A DNA stretch of 64,000 nt from Salinibaculum sp. SYNS191 (GCF_037338445.1 NZ_CP147838.1:930001-994000), one strand, 5' to 3'; shown: positions 1 to 9,606, counted from the stretch's first letter. The notes: generated from the letters alone by a model not told the origin. Numbers and translations: made by a program.

Positions 1-411
1 CGCGCGCTCGACTAGCCGGCGGCTCCGGACGTCGTAGTCGCCGACGACGGCACCGAACAGCGCGCCCGCGGCGAGCACCGAGAGGAACAGGAGTGCCGTC
101 TGGAACGCGGTCCCGACGGTCGGGACGACGACGCGCGCCCAGGCCCCGAGCGCGCCCAGCGCGAGCACACCGGCGCTCATCCAGGCCAGCACGCGGACGG
201 CGTCGGCCGGGTCGTCGATGTCGACGGCGATGCGGCCCCCGGCGACGACGAGCAGGCCACAGAGGACGACCAGCGAGGAGACCTGGAGGAGTTCAGTCCC
301 CGTGAGCCGGCCGTCGAGCAGCACCGTCCCGATGCCGACCGCGGCCAGGAGCGCGCCCAGTGCGCTGACAAGGTACCGCCACCGGGCGCGTGTCGCCGAC
401 TCACCGGACAT
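1..411 (-). CDS. membrane sensor-like protein, N-terminal part only (runs off left edge)
   Basis: An ATG at 411 opens a frame that reaches the left edge without a stop, giving 137 visible residues. Four hydrophobic segments lie at about residues 13-31, 39-58, 73-94 and 102-123. They are followed by GDYDVRSRR, the start of a cytoplasmic part. Four helices followed by a GxYDxRxR turn are typical of the input region of haloarchaeal sensor histidine kinases and related regulators, but no kinase or PAS domain is inside the window, so the function is inferred. It is transcribed leftward, away from the DUF420 gene's stop 34 bases upstream. Confidence 0.6.
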   Translation of the reverse strand, partial: MSGESATRARWRYLVSALGALLAAVGIGTVLLDGRLTGTELLQVSSLVVLCGLLVVAGGRIAVDIDDPADAVRVLAWMSAGVLALGALGAWARVVVPTVGTAFQTALLFLSVLAAGALFGAVVGDYDVRSRRLVERA

Positions 412-445
412 ATGGCTCCCGGCTACACCGGGGGTACTGAAAAGC

Positions 446-1039
446 CTACGGGGACCAGGGGACGACGTACAGCATGAGGTACACGACGATGCCGAGCGCG
501 AAGGAGACGGCCCACAGCGTCGCCGCCACGCGACCGACGCGGGAGTGGGGCGACTCCCGGATGGCGGCGACGGGACGGGTCACCGCGACGAGCAACACGT
601 AGTAGACGAGCGGGATGGAGACGACCGCCAGCAGGATGTGAATCGCCAGCAGCGGGAGGTAGACGAACTGGTAGATGGTCGACGGCCCCGGGAAGTCGCT
701 GGGGCCTTCCAGGGCGATGCGGTAGAGATAGAGCACCAGGAAGGCGAGGAAGACGACGGTCGTGGCGACCATCGCCCCGCGATGTCGGGAGATGTCGCCG
801 CCCTTGATAGCGCGGACGCCGACGGCGATGGTCACGAGGGCGGTTGCGCTCAGGGCGGCGTTGAGGTGGGGAATCGCGGCGACGAGCGGCCCGACCCGGG
901 GGAGGAGCGTCTCGGGGACGAACCCGCCGGCGGTCCCGAACACGAGCGCCAGTGAGACGACCGACAGAACGACTGTCAGTTCACGCACACGGTCGCGGGC
1001 CTGCAGTTGCATGGGCGAGAGAAGGGACGGAGCGGACAA
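446..1039 (-). CDS. DUF420 family membrane protein (first copy)
   Basis: The 197-residue protein has about five or six membrane helices and the DUF420 signature: HLNAALSATAL early, SRHRGAMVAT in a loop, then a conserved helix with HILLAVVSIPLVYYVLL, and HSRVGRVAA near the end. DUF420 proteins are related to the CtaM-like membrane proteins found near haem-copper oxidase genes and are thought to help oxidase maturation; that role is inferred. A paralogue sits at 29711-30346, close to the haem O synthase region. Here it lies just upstream of the sensor-like gene on the same strand. Confidence 0.85.
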   Translation of the reverse strand: MSAPSLLSPMQLQARDRVRELTVVLSVVSLALVFGTAGGFVPETLLPRVGPLVAAIPHLNAALSATALVTIAVGVRAIKGGDISRHRGAMVATTVVFLAFLVLYLYRIALEGPSDFPGPSTIYQFVYLPLLAIHILLAVVSIPLVYYVLLVAVTRPVAAIRESPHSRVGRVAATLWAVSFALGIVVYLMLYVVPWSP

Positions 1040-1126
1040 GGGGATTGCGTTTGACGGTTACCAGGAACGACCGGGCAGTCCACGAAGGGAGCGGCAGCGA
1101 AAACGGAAGTGGGCCAAGCGGAGCGT

Positions 1127-3394
1127 CTACTGGAAGGTCCGGCCGACCTTCTCTTCCTCTTCGAGTTCAGTGTCGCGCTTGCCGAAGCGCTCTTCGATTG
1201 CCTCGTAGCGCTCCTTGACTTCCTCGTCGACGCTGGGGGTGACCTCCTCCAGTGCCTGCTCGAAGTGGTCGGCGGTCACCTTGACGTTGCCGACGCTCTC
1301 GTCGATTTCCTCGGGGTCGACGCTCTCGATGAACTCCCGGGTCGCGGCCATCGATGCCTCGCGACAGACCGCCTCGATGTCGGCCCCGACGTACCCCTCC
1401 GTGCGGCGGGCGATGCTGTCGAGGTCGACGTCGCTCGCCAGCGGCTTGTCGCGGGTGTGGACCTCGAATATCTTGCGGCGGCCCTCTTCGTCGGGGACGG
1501 GCACGTGGACGTGGCGGTCCAGCCGTCCCGGACGGAGCAGCGCGGGGTCGATGAGGTCCGGCCGGTTGGTCGTCGCGATGACCACGACGTCCTCCAGTTC
1601 CTCCAGCCCGTCGAGTTCGGTCAGGAGTTGGGAGACGACGCGCTCGCCGACGCCGGAGTCACCGGAGTGGCGGCCGCGCTCGCCCGCGATGGAGTCGATT
1701 TCGTCGAAGAAGACGACGGTCGGTGCGTTCGACCGGGCCTTCTCGAACACCTCGCGGACGCCCTTCTCCGACTCGCCGACGTACTTGTTGAGCAACTCCG
1801 GCCCCTTGATGGAGATGAAGTTGCTCTGTGCCTCGTTGGCGATGGCCTTCGCCAGCAGCGTCTTGCCGGTGCCGGGCGGACCGTACATCAGCACGCCCTT
1901 GGCGGACTCCATGTCCATCTGCCGGAAGACCTCGGGATACTCTAGCGGCCACTGGATGGTCTCGCGGAGCCGTTCCTGCGTCTGGTCGAGGCCGCCCACG
2001 TCGTCCCAGCTGACGTCCGGGACCTCGACGAAGACCTCCCGCAGGGCGGAGGGTTCGATACCCTTCAGCGCCTGCTTGAAGTCGTCTTCCGTGACCTCCA
2101 GGCGCTCCAGCGTCTCGGCGTCGATCTCGTCCTCTTCGAGGTCGAGTTCGGGACGGATGCGCCGGAGGGCGTTCATCGCCGCCTCCTTGGCGAGTTGCTC
2201 GATGTCGGCGCCGACGAACCCGTGCGTGTTCTCGGCGTACTGTTCGAGGTCGACCTTCTCCGAGAGGGGCATCCCGCGGGTGTGGACCTGCAGAATCTCC
2301 TCGCGGCCGTCCCGGTCCGGGACGCCGACCTCGATTTCGCGGTCGAAGCGGCCGCCGCGGCGCAGCGCGGGGTCGATCGCGTCGACCCGGTTGGTCGCGC
2401 CGATGACGACGACCTCGCCGCGCTCGTTGAGGCCGTCCATCAGCGAGAGCAACTGGGCGACGACGCGGCGTTCCACGTCACCGCTGGTCTCGCCGCGCTC
2501 CGGGGCGATGGAGTCGATTTCGTCGATAAAGACGACAGCAGGGGCGTTCTCCTCGGCCTCCTCGAATATCTCGCGGAGTTGCTCCTCGCTCTCGCCGTAG
2601 TACTTCGACATGATCTCCGGCCCGGAGATGTCGGTGAAGTAGGCGTCAATCTCGTTGGCGACTGCGCGGGCCATCAGCGTCTTGCCGGTGCCCGGCGGGC
2701 CGTGGAGGAGGACGCCCTTCGGCGGCTCGATGCCGAGTTGCTGGAACAGCTCGGGGTGGCGCATCGGCAGCTCTATCATCTCGCGGACCTGTTCGAGTTC
2801 GCGGTCCAGGCCGCCGATGTCCTCGTAGGTCACGTCCGGGGTCTCGCGCTCGCCGCCGGCCGGCGCGCCCGCTATCTGCTCGGCGGGCTGTTCGGAGACC
2901 TCGACCTCGGTCGACTCGGTGACGACGACCGTCCCGCTCGGCTCGGTGCCCGCGATTTTCAGCGGAATCTTCTGGCTGGACATCGAGGAGAGCGGGCCGA
3001 GCCCGAAGGAGACCGGGACCGTCTGACCCTGGGTGACTGCCTGCCCGCTCAGGTTCTGTCGAATCATCGGGCCGACGTTGCCCCGGACCCGGAGGTTCTG
3101 GGGGAGCGCGACGGTGATGGAGGTGGCGGGCTTGACGTCGGCCGTCTCGACCTCGACGGAGTCGTCGATGCCGGCCCCGGTCTCCTGCCGGAGCTGGCCG
3201 TCGACGCGGACGACCGCGCGGCCGTCGTCCTCGGGGTAGCCGGGCCAGACGCGCGCGACGGCGCGGCCGTCCGGGCCCTCGATGACGATGTAGTCACCGT
3301 TCTCGACGCCCATCTCCGCCATCGCCTGGCGGTCGATGGCCGCGAGTCCGCGGCCCGCGTCCTTCTGTTTCAGTGGTTTGACAGTGAGTCTCAT
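1127..3394 (-). CDS. cdc48: Cdc48-family AAA+ ATPase (p97/VAT-like)
   Basis: This 755-residue unfoldase has the full Cdc48 layout. The N domain spans about residues 1-180. D1 has Walker A GPPGTGKT at 232-239 and Walker B VFIDE near 288-292. D2 has Walker A GPPGTGKT at 505-512 and a Walker B FFDE near 562-565. Arginine-finger regions (RRGGRFDRE and RPGRLDRH) are present. Archaeal Cdc48/VAT threads ubiquitin-like (SAMP) modified or aggregated proteins, partly to the proteasome. Its ATG overlaps the stop of the small Hsp20-like gene by four bases (ATGA), so the two are co-transcribed from the promoter at about 3650. Confidence 0.97.
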   Translation of the reverse strand: MRLTVKPLKQKDAGRGLAAIDRQAMAEMGVENGDYIVIEGPDGRAVARVWPGYPEDDGRAVVRVDGQLRQETGAGIDDSVEVETADVKPATSITVALPQNLRVRGNVGPMIRQNLSGQAVTQGQTVPVSFGLGPLSSMSSQKIPLKIAGTEPSGTVVVTESTEVEVSEQPAEQIAGAPAGGERETPDVTYEDIGGLDRELEQVREMIELPMRHPELFQQLGIEPPKGVLLHGPPGTGKTLMARAVANEIDAYFTDISGPEIMSKYYGESEEQLREIFEEAEENAPAVVFIDEIDSIAPERGETSGDVERRVVAQLLSLMDGLNERGEVVVIGATNRVDAIDPALRRGGRFDREIEVGVPDRDGREEILQVHTRGMPLSEKVDLEQYAENTHGFVGADIEQLAKEAAMNALRRIRPELDLEEDEIDAETLERLEVTEDDFKQALKGIEPSALREVFVEVPDVSWDDVGGLDQTQERLRETIQWPLEYPEVFRQMDMESAKGVLMYGPPGTGKTLLAKAIANEAQSNFISIKGPELLNKYVGESEKGVREVFEKARSNAPTVVFFDEIDSIAGERGRHSGDSGVGERVVSQLLTELDGLEELEDVVVIATTNRPDLIDPALLRPGRLDRHVHVPVPDEEGRRKIFEVHTRDKPLASDVDLDSIARRTEGYVGADIEAVCREASMAATREFIESVDPEEIDESVGNVKVTADHFEQALEEVTPSVDEEVKERYEAIEERFGKRDTELEEEEKVGRTFQ

Positions 3395-3621
3395 TCCTTC
3401 ACCTCGATAGTGAGGACGCCATTTTTCATAAACGCTTGCGCGTCGCCGTCGAGTTCGATGTCGTACTGCTCGTCCCCGACGACGACGATGACCGTATCGC
3501 CGACCACGTCCACCGACGTCGACTTTTCGGCTCCGAAGTCGACGGCCAGGGTCGTGGCGTCGTCGTACTCGAAGCGACGCACGTCGACGTCGCGTCCTGC
3601 AAGCTGCTCTTTGACACTCAT
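3391..3621 (-). CDS. small Hsp20-like protein, DUF7127 type
   Basis: The 76-residue acidic protein starts [14 protein letters not shown] and ends [10 protein letters not shown], the closing strand typical of alpha-crystallin folds. The ATG at 3621 is chosen because a good TATA element lies 29 bases upstream (3646-3655). A longer in-frame start to 3966 would run over that promoter. It overlaps cdc48 by four bases and may help feed misfolded clients to it; this is inferred from the pairing. The DUF7127 assignment is from recall of the haloarchaeal family. Confidence 0.8.
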   Translation of the reverse strand: MSVKEQLAGRDVDVRRFEYDDATTLAVDFGAEKSTSVDVVGDTVIVVVGDEQYDIELDGDAQAFMKNGVLTIEVKE

Positions 3622-3645
3622 ACTAACTACTGGTAAGTGAAGATA

Positions 3646-3655
3646 GTATATAAAC
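3646..3655 (-). promoter_or_regulatory. TATA element of the Hsp20-like/cdc48 operon
   Basis: On the minus strand this reads GTTTATATAC, centred 29 bases upstream of the ATG at 3621. That is the spacing expected for a leaderless haloarchaeal transcript. Confidence 0.75.
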
Positions 3656-3766
3656 CTATCGCTAAAAACCGTCCGACAGGCGGGGTATAGACAGGAACTC
3701 ATTGAATGCGGTTCACACCTGCCCGGGACCCCACACGACGAAGTGCTGCGGGGTCGAACGGAGGGC

Positions 3767-4546
3767 ATGGAGCAGGTCAGCCACGACGGACGGGAGACCG
3801 CGTACCGGGTCACACAGCCAGACGGGGACGGACCGACGGTACTGTACGTCCACGGCAGCGGCGGGACGCACCAGGCGTGGGCCCCGCAGTACGGCCCGCA
3901 GGGGCCGTCCCATCCAGCGGTCGCGGTCGATTTGAGCGGCCACGGGGATTCCGAGGACGTGGACACGCCGGCGGGCAGCGAGACGCTCGCCGCCTACGCC
4001 GACGACGTCTGTGCCGTCGCGACCGCGACCGACGCCGACGTACTCGTCGGCAACTCGCTGGGCGGGGCCGTCGTCCAGCACGTCCTGCTGGAGCGTGCCC
4101 TCGACCTCCGGGCCGCCGTCCTCGCCGGGTCCGGCGCGAAACTCGCCGTCCACGAGTCGCTACGCGAGGCGCTGGCCGGGGACTTCGAGGCGGCAATCCG
4201 GACGCTGCACGAACCCGACCGGCTGTTTCACGACCCGACGCCGCGGCTGGTCGACCCGTCGACGGAGACCATGCGGTCGGTCGGGCGGGCCGTGACCGAG
4301 CGGGACTTCCTGACCTGCCACACCTTCGACGTGCGCGAGCGCGTCGGCGACGTCGACGTCCCCGTGCTCGCGCTGGTCGGCGAACACGACCAGCTCACGC
4401 CCGTCGCCTCCCACGAGTTCCTCGCCGGGGAGATACCGGACGGCCAGCTGGCGCTCGTCGAGGACGCCGCGCACCTGGCGATGCTGGAGCAGCCGACGGC
4501 CTTTTCGAGCGCGGTCGGGACCTTTCTGGACGGTCTCGGGGGCTGA
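3767..4546 (+). CDS. alpha/beta hydrolase
   Basis: The 259-residue protein has the alpha/beta hydrolase landmarks: oxyanion-hole segment VHGSGGTHQAW, nucleophile elbow GNSLGGA (Ser), acid residue in GEHDQLTP, and the catalytic His in EDAAHLAMLEQP. ATG 3767 (MEQVSHDGRE) is preferred over an in-frame start at 3743 because the sequence before it has no family-like residues. The substrate cannot be predicted. It ends 52 bases before the convergent panB stop. Confidence 0.88.
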   Translation: MEQVSHDGRETAYRVTQPDGDGPTVLYVHGSGGTHQAWAPQYGPQGPSHPAVAVDLSGHGDSEDVDTPAGSETLAAYADDVCAVATATDADVLVGNSLGGAVVQHVLLERALDLRAAVLAGSGAKLAVHESLREALAGDFEAAIRTLHEPDRLFHDPTPRLVDPSTETMRSVGRAVTERDFLTCHTFDVRERVGDVDVPVLALVGEHDQLTPVASHEFLAGEIPDGQLALVEDAAHLAMLEQPTAFSSAVGTFLDGLGG

Positions 4547-4598
4547 GTAACTGGGACCGCGACAGGACGCGTCCACGGCGGCGCTTCGAGGAGCCGCC

Positions 4599-5408
4599 CT
4601 AGTAGAACTCGTCCAGTTCCTCGGCGACGTGGCTGTGCTCCTCTGCCGGGAACTCGCCGTCCTGGACTGCCTCGACGTAGTCGCTGGCGGCCGATTCGAA
4701 CTCCTCGCGGACGTTCCCGAAGGCCTCGGCGAAGGGCGGCGACCAGTCGCTCAGTCCCACCGCGTCGTTGACGACCAGCACCTGGCCGTCGCAGTCCGGC
4801 CCGGCACCGATGCCGATGGTCGGAATCGTCAGCGACTCCGTGATGTGCGACGCGAGGTTGGCCGGGATGTGTTCGAGCACGCAGGCGAAGGCGCCGGCCT
4901 CCTCGTGGGCGACGGCGGTGTCGAAGATGTCCTTCGCCTGCTCCTCGTCTGTCCCCTGGCGGGTGTAGCCGGTCTGGTTGACGCTCTGTGGCGTGAGGCC
5001 GACGTGGGCCATGACCGGGATGCCCAGATTCGAGAGGTGTTCGGTCAACTCGACGGTGTGGGGGCCGCTCTCTATCTTGACGGCGTTCGCGCCCTCCTCC
5101 TTGAGCATCCGGCCGGCGTTTTCGACGGACTCGGCGCGGTCGGTGCCGAAGGAGAGGAAGGGCATATCGGCGACGACGAGCGCGTCCTCTGCCCCGCGTG
5201 CGACAGCGCCGGTCCGCGAGGCCACCTCGTCGACGGTCACGGGGAGGGTGTCGTCGTACCCGAGGATGGCGTTGCCCATGCTGTCGCCGACGAGGACGAC
5301 GTCGACGCCGGCCTCGTCGACGATGGTCGCGGTCAGGGCGTCGTAGGCAGTCAGCATCGTGATGGGCGTCTCGCCCGCCATCTCCTGGAGGTCCCGCACG
5401 GTAGTCAT
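4599..5408 (-). CDS. panB: 3-methyl-2-oxobutanoate hydroxymethyltransferase
   Basis: PanB transfers a hydroxymethyl group from methylene-tetrahydropterin/folate to 2-oxoisovalerate to make ketopantoate, the first step towards pantothenate and CoA. The 269-residue length is normal. Metal ligands are seen as Asp42 (VGDS), Asp81 (VADMPF) and Glu113 (KIESG). The catalytic Glu is at about 178 (LEHIPANLA). The ATG at 5408 begins MTTVRDLQEMAG and has a TATA-like element about 27 bases upstream (5431-5438). No other pantothenate gene is adjacent. Confidence 0.97.
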   Translation of the reverse strand: MTTVRDLQEMAGETPITMLTAYDALTATIVDEAGVDVVLVGDSMGNAILGYDDTLPVTVDEVASRTGAVARGAEDALVVADMPFLSFGTDRAESVENAGRMLKEEGANAVKIESGPHTVELTEHLSNLGIPVMAHVGLTPQSVNQTGYTRQGTDEEQAKDIFDTAVAHEEAGAFACVLEHIPANLASHITESLTIPTIGIGAGPDCDGQVLVVNDAVGLSDWSPPFAEAFGNVREEFESAASDYVEAVQDGEFPAEEHSHVAEELDEFY

Positions 5409-5430
5409 ACCCTGTGCGTGGCACGCGGCG

Positions 5431-5438
5431 GATAAAAC
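5431..5438 (-). promoter_or_regulatory. TATA element of panB
   Basis: Minus-strand GTTTTATC is centred about 27 bases upstream of the panB ATG. Confidence 0.55.
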
Positions 5439-5448
5439 GTATGGGGTC

Positions 5449-6012
5449 CTAGGCGTTGTCCGTCCCCGAGGAGACGTCGGTACCCGAGTCCTCGCCGCCG
5501 TCGGTCGCGATGCCGACCCGCCGGGCGAACTGTCGGAGGCGGCCGTCCTCGTTGGCACGGTAGTTGTCGACCACGCGGTAGGCGACGAAGTAACTCGGCA
5601 CCGCGGCGAGGATGGCGAGGATGGTGTTGCCGACGACGAGACGGAGGACGACCTCCGGCGCGGCATTCAGCGACACCTCGGACATCGAGACGCCCTCGAC
5701 CGGCCCGAGCAGGAAGAACCCGAGGCCGACCGAGAGCCCGTAGACGCCCCACTTGACGACGGGGTTGAAGACGACGGCGGAGGCGACCAGGGCGAGTTTG
5801 CTCAGGCGGTCGACGACGGCGGCGAGCGCGACGAAGGCGAGAAAGCCGGTTCCAAGCGTTGGCAGCATCGTGATGAACACGCCGAGACTGAAGCTCTGTG
5901 CGACTTCCTCGGTCGTGTGTTCCTCGGAGAAGGCCCGCCAGAGAAGCGTCTTCGCGCGGCCGAGAGTCGCGCGGACTCGCTCCCGCAGGTCCGGAAGCAT
6001 CTGGTCGTGCAA
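5449..6012 (-). CDS. DUF2062 domain membrane protein
   Basis: The 187-residue protein carries the DUF2062 pattern: a short amphipathic start (RATLGRAKTLLWRAF), then SFSLGVFITMLPTLG, a second helix, VVFNPVVKWGVYGLS, and a helix near AILAAVPSYFVAYRVV. Three to four membrane segments are expected. The C-terminus is an acidic Thr/Ser-rich tail. The family is widespread, often near glycosyltransferases in bacteria, with no settled function. Confidence 0.85.
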   Translation of the reverse strand: MHDQMLPDLRERVRATLGRAKTLLWRAFSEEHTTEEVAQSFSLGVFITMLPTLGTGFLAFVALAAVVDRLSKLALVASAVVFNPVVKWGVYGLSVGLGFFLLGPVEGVSMSEVSLNAAPEVVLRLVVGNTILAILAAVPSYFVAYRVVDNYRANEDGRLRQFARRVGIATDGGEDSGTDVSSGTDNA

Positions 6013-6058
6013 ACGAACTCTCCGTAATTAGTTGTCACGGTTGGGGGGTCGCCCAGGG

Positions 6059-7771
6059 TCAGCGGCGGCGGACGGCGAACGCGGCGGCGGCCAGGACCGC
6101 TACCACGGCCCCGACCAGTCCGAACCCTGGTCCAGACCCGCCGGGCGTCTCTGTGGCCGTCCCGTCTTCGGTCGAGGTGGCTGTGGCGTCCGCCGTGGGC
6201 GTCGACCCGCCGGGGGTTGCCGTCGCCGTCGCGGTGCTGCCGTTCCCGTCGGGGTCCCCGGTCTGCGGCGGTGCCTCGGGCCGCACGGCCGGGAGGTCGG
6301 CGACCGTCGGCGCGTTGACGATGGTCAGGCGCGACCCGTCGCGGTCGATGCGGAACGCGTCGGCGAACTCGCTGTCGGCCGGGATACGGTAGGTGTCGTT
6401 CGTCCCGTTGACCCGCTCCGCACCGTGGTAGGCCAGCAGGTCGCGGTAGCCGGCGGCGAACTCCTCGGCTTCCGCCGGCGAGTCCCACACCGTCTCGAAG
6501 ACGTAGGCCGTCTCGTTGCTCGTCGAGTCTGTGGGGACGTAGGGGAGGAGCGTGTCGCCGTCCCAGCCCGTCGTTATCGGGTGCGAGTAGTTGTAGCTGA
6601 CCGGGCGCTGTAGCTGCCCGGTGGTTGCGTTGTAGTTGATGTGCGCGTCGAGCGGGATGACCTGGGCGTCTCCCCGGGTCTGTATCGCCGGGTAGGCCAT
6701 CGCGACGAACCACCCGGCCTCGCCGACGGACCCGGTGACGCGCTCGCCGTTCCGTCGCAGGACCCGCCAGTCGTCGCTGCTGCGGTCGGCGACCGTCAGG
6801 TTCGTCGGGGTGTCGTCGGGATACCGCGCCGGGTGTATCGTCTGCTCGGTGCTCTCCGGCAGGCGGTCGTAGAGGGCGTCGATTGCGTCCCAGCCCCCCG
6901 CGCGCTGGCGCTGGCGCACGAACGCCAGCCCGGAGTTGTACGGCTGGACGAACAGCTGAACCATGCCGTAGTTCAACTGCGTGGACAGCACCGGGGAACC
7001 CGACTCCGGACGGTAACAGCTACCGTCCCAGGCACCCTCACAGCGCTGCTCGTAGCGGTACTGGACGTAGTTGGCGTCGCCCTCGATGACGCCGAGGGCC
7101 GCGTTCCGGTCCTCGATGGTCTCGTAGGACTCGCTGGTGTCGAACTGCTGGTCCTGCAGAGCGTGGAACAGTTCCTGCGCGAGGACCGCCTCCTGGATGC
7201 GGAGCCCGGAGTCGGTCGGTGAAATCATCGTGATGTTGCGCGTCTCCGGGTCGTAGTACGCGCTGACGCCCGTGCTGACCAGCGCCTCCTGGGACTCGGT
7301 CGCGTCCGCCGACTCGCCGATGAGCAACAGCGCCTCGTAGCCGACGTTCAGCGCCCGCGACTCCGTCTCGGTGAGGTTCGTCAGCGACGAGGCGACCGCC
7401 CGCTGCTGTTCCCGGCTGATGAGACGCACCGGCGGCGTGCGGTCGAACTCGATGCCGCGGACGTACTCCACGCGCGCCATCGTCCGGGCAGTGAGCGCCC
7501 GCAGTTCCGCGTCGTCGATGCCGTCGAACTGCTGGACGTCCAGCGTGGCGTTGTACCAGACGCCGTTCTCCCAGCCCAGCCGGTCCTCGGGCGGGTCCGG
7601 GTGCGACGACGTGACGACGTCGTCGGGAACCGTCGTGTTGCCGTCGGTCCGCACGGGGTCCTGCTGTGCCTGTACTGCCGGAGCAACGGTGAGGAGGGCC
7701 ACAAGCGCCGCCGCGAGGACGGCGAGCGCGAGCCACGACCGGGGGACCGTATCGCTCGTTGACACTCGCAT
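6059..7771 (-). CDS. Hvo_1808-type surface protein with PGF-CTERM anchor
   Basis: The 570-residue secreted protein has an N-terminal Sec-type signal (hydrophobic about residues 12-33), a long extracellular domain, a Thr/Ser-Pro-rich low-complexity stretch, and a C-terminal GPGF motif followed by a hydrophobic helix and RRR. That is the PGF-CTERM signal cut by archaeosortase and lipid-anchored in haloarchaea. Segment QELFHALQDQ (199-208) and EGDAN (about 230-234) resemble the zinc-peptidase pair HELxHALQDQ ... EGxA, but the first His is Gln. It resembles the haloarchaeal Hvo_1808 family by recall. A TATA element lies 28 bases upstream. Confidence 0.85.
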   Translation of the reverse strand: MRVSTSDTVPRSWLALAVLAAALVALLTVAPAVQAQQDPVRTDGNTTVPDDVVTSSHPDPPEDRLGWENGVWYNATLDVQQFDGIDDAELRALTARTMARVEYVRGIEFDRTPPVRLISREQQRAVASSLTNLTETESRALNVGYEALLLIGESADATESQEALVSTGVSAYYDPETRNITMISPTDSGLRIQEAVLAQELFHALQDQQFDTSESYETIEDRNAALGVIEGDANYVQYRYEQRCEGAWDGSCYRPESGSPVLSTQLNYGMVQLFVQPYNSGLAFVRQRQRAGGWDAIDALYDRLPESTEQTIHPARYPDDTPTNLTVADRSSDDWRVLRRNGERVTGSVGEAGWFVAMAYPAIQTRGDAQVIPLDAHINYNATTGQLQRPVSYNYSHPITTGWDGDTLLPYVPTDSTSNETAYVFETVWDSPAEAEEFAAGYRDLLAYHGAERVNGTNDTYRIPADSEFADAFRIDRDGSRLTIVNAPTVADLPAVRPEAPPQTGDPDGNGSTATATATPGGSTPTADATATSTEDGTATETPGGSGPGFGLVGAVVAVLAAAAFAVRRR

Positions 7772-7794
7772 CGTCGGGAGTCATGCAGCCCAGA

Positions 7795-7803
7795 CCTATA
7801 ACT
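7795..7803 (-). promoter_or_regulatory. TATA element of the surface-protein gene
   Basis: Minus-strand AGTTATAGG is centred 28 bases upstream of the ATG at 7771. The divergent uspA gene has a weaker TATA-like CATACTT at 828-834 of the same block (7828-7834). Confidence 0.6.
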
Positions 7804-7858
7804 CTCCTGACCGGAGCGGACGACCAGCATACTTGTAGCTCCGCTTCCCAGTGACGGT

Positions 7859-8290
7859 ATGGCTCCGTCGCACGTGCTGGTTCCGCTGGATGGCTCGCCC
7901 CTGGCCGACGACGCGCTGGTCCACGCGCTGGAGACGTTCGACTGTCCGGTGACGGTCCTGAACGTCGTCACGCCGCTGGACAGCCCGATGAGCGAGGGCG
8001 GCGTGCTGGACGCCGGAGAGAGCCGGCGAGAGGCCGCCCGCGAGCGCGCAGAGCGCATCGTCGACCGCGCCAGGACGAGCGCCGCGGAGCGGGGTCGGAC
8101 CGTCGAGACGGCGGTCGAGACCGGCGACCCGGCCGAGACCATCGTCGAGGTCGCCACCGACAGGAGCGTCGACCACATCGTGATGGGGGGCCACGGCGGC
8201 GACCGGAACGAACTCGCGCGCCGCCTGCTGGGCACCGTCGCGACCGACGTTGTCGGCGACGCGCCGATGACGGTGACCGTCGTCCGGTAG
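7859..8290 (+). CDS. universal stress protein, UspA family
   Basis: The 143-residue single-domain Usp begins HVLVPLDGSPLADDAL and ends with the nucleotide-binding signature GGHGGDRNELARRLLGT followed by VVGDAPMTVTVVR. Usp proteins bind ATP or AMP and modulate stress responses; the specific role is unknown. It is divergent from the surface-protein gene and convergent with the phosphate transporter, ending three bases before the latter's stop. Confidence 0.93.
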   Translation: MAPSHVLVPLDGSPLADDALVHALETFDCPVTVLNVVTPLDSPMSEGGVLDAGESRREAARERAERIVDRARTSAAERGRTVETAVETGDPAETIVEVATDRSVDHIVMGGHGGDRNELARRLLGTVATDVVGDAPMTVTVVR

Positions 8291-8292
8291 TC

Positions 8293-9504
8293 CTACACGC
8301 CGAGTAGCGTCGCGAAGGCCCGGTAGAGCCCGAACCCGAGGGCTATCGACGAGACGAGCGTGACGAGCCAGAAGGCCAGCGTGACGCCGATTTTCCGCCG
8401 CGAGACGCCCGCCGATCCGCCCGCGAGGCCGCCGCCGATGACCCCCGAGATGATGATGTTGTTGAACGAGATGGGGATGCCCAGCGTGATGGCGGCCTGG
8501 GCGATGATGAAGCCGGGGACGAGCGCCGCAATCGACCGCCGGACGCCGAGCTGGGCGTACTCACGGGAGGTGGCCTGCAACAGCCGCGGCGCGCCCATCC
8601 ACGCGCCACCGAGGATGCCCACCGCGCCGAGTCCGAGCAGGAGAACGCCCGGCAGGCCGAGTTCGACCTGGTAGAGATTCTCCAGCGGCCCGGTCGCCAG
8701 GCCGACCTGGCTGCCGCCGCTGGAGAAGGCGACGACGCTGCCCAGCAGGACGAGGAACGTCTTGATGCCCCGGTCGACCGAGTCCTGGGTCCGCCGGCGG
8801 ATGAACTGGAAACTCGCCGCCGCGACGACGACTGTGACGACGCCGGCCCCGACGGCGGTGAGCGGCCCGGAGTCGAGGAACAGTCTGGGGAGGCCGGCCA
8901 GCGTCCCCTGCTGTTCGCCAGCGGGGGCGGGAATGACTGATAGCTGGACGTTGGCGATGATGCCGCCCACGACGGCCGCCAGCAGCGGAACGCCGACCGT
9001 CTCGGGGATGTCGTCCCGCCGGAGGATTGTCGCGGTGAGGTAGGCCAGGCCGCCGGAGACTGGCGGGACGAGCACCCAGAACGTTCCGATGCGCCGGTAG
9101 GTGTCGAAGACGGGGTCCCCGCCCAGCGAGAGGCCGACGCCTATCATCGCGCCGGTGGTGGCGAAGGCCGCTGGAACGGGGTAGCCGGAGTAGACGCCGA
9201 AGGCCATGAACCCGGTGGCCGTCAGCAGGCCGGCGGTCGCGCCCAGCGACGTGATGGGCTGGTTCGCGATGAGACCGGACCCGACGGTCTCGGAGATGCT
9301 GCCGCCCTGGGTGAGCGCTCCCAGCGCGGCGAGGATGCCGATGAGGAAGGCGGCCTTCATCGTGGAGATGGCGTTCGCGCCGATTGCGGGGGCAAAGGGC
9401 GGGGAGTTGCTGTTCGCGCCCAGCGCCCAGGCCGTCAGGAGGCTGGTGACGGTGGCGAGCGCGACCAGCACCCAGAACACCGCTCCGGTGACGGCGACGC
9501 TCAT
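8293..9504 (-). CDS. inorganic phosphate transporter, PiT family
   Basis: The 403-residue membrane protein has about ten helices and the two PiT family signatures. The N-terminal one is GANSNSPPFAPAIGANAISTMKA-like; the C-terminal one is GISFNNIIISGVIGGG-like. The latter has diverged from the usual ANDVANA form. PiT carriers import phosphate, or metal-phosphate, with a cation. The ATG at 9504 overlaps the stop of a 27-codon ORF (9501-9584) as ATGA. The only good TATA element (about 9611) sits 27 bases before that small ORF, so this gene appears to be translated by coupling. Confidence 0.9.
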   Translation of the reverse strand: MSVAVTGAVFWVLVALATVTSLLTAWALGANSNSPPFAPAIGANAISTMKAAFLIGILAALGALTQGGSISETVGSGLIANQPITSLGATAGLLTATGFMAFGVYSGYPVPAAFATTGAMIGVGLSLGGDPVFDTYRRIGTFWVLVPPVSGGLAYLTATILRRDDIPETVGVPLLAAVVGGIIANVQLSVIPAPAGEQQGTLAGLPRLFLDSGPLTAVGAGVVTVVVAAASFQFIRRRTQDSVDRGIKTFLVLLGSVVAFSSGGSQVGLATGPLENLYQVELGLPGVLLLGLGAVGILGGAWMGAPRLLQATSREYAQLGVRRSIAALVPGFIIAQAAITLGIPISFNNIIISGVIGGGLAGGSAGVSRRKIGVTLAFWLVTLVSSIALGFGLYRAFATLLGV

Positions 9505-9584
9505 GGCCGGTCCGCCTCGACGGGTCCGGAGACCGGCCGCTGGCCGTCACCGGGGTCGGTCTGGCACCCTGTCGGCCGAGACAT
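9501..9584 (-). CDS. 27-residue upstream ORF coupled to the phosphate transporter
   Basis: An ATG at 9584 opens a 27-codon frame (starting MSRPTGCQTDPGD) whose TGA overlaps the transporter ATG as ATGA. A TATA element, minus-strand GTTTATAAG at 9607-9615, is centred 27 bases upstream of this ATG, exactly where a leaderless start is expected. The transporter itself has no promoter or ribosome-binding site of its own. The peptide has no recognised family. It may be a regulatory leader peptide or only a translational entry point. Existence as a translated ORF is inferred. Confidence 0.5.
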   Translation of the reverse strand: MSRPTGCQTDPGDGQRPVSGPVEADRP

Positions 9585-9606
9585 AGGTAAACTGGCTGCT
9601 GGCTCG

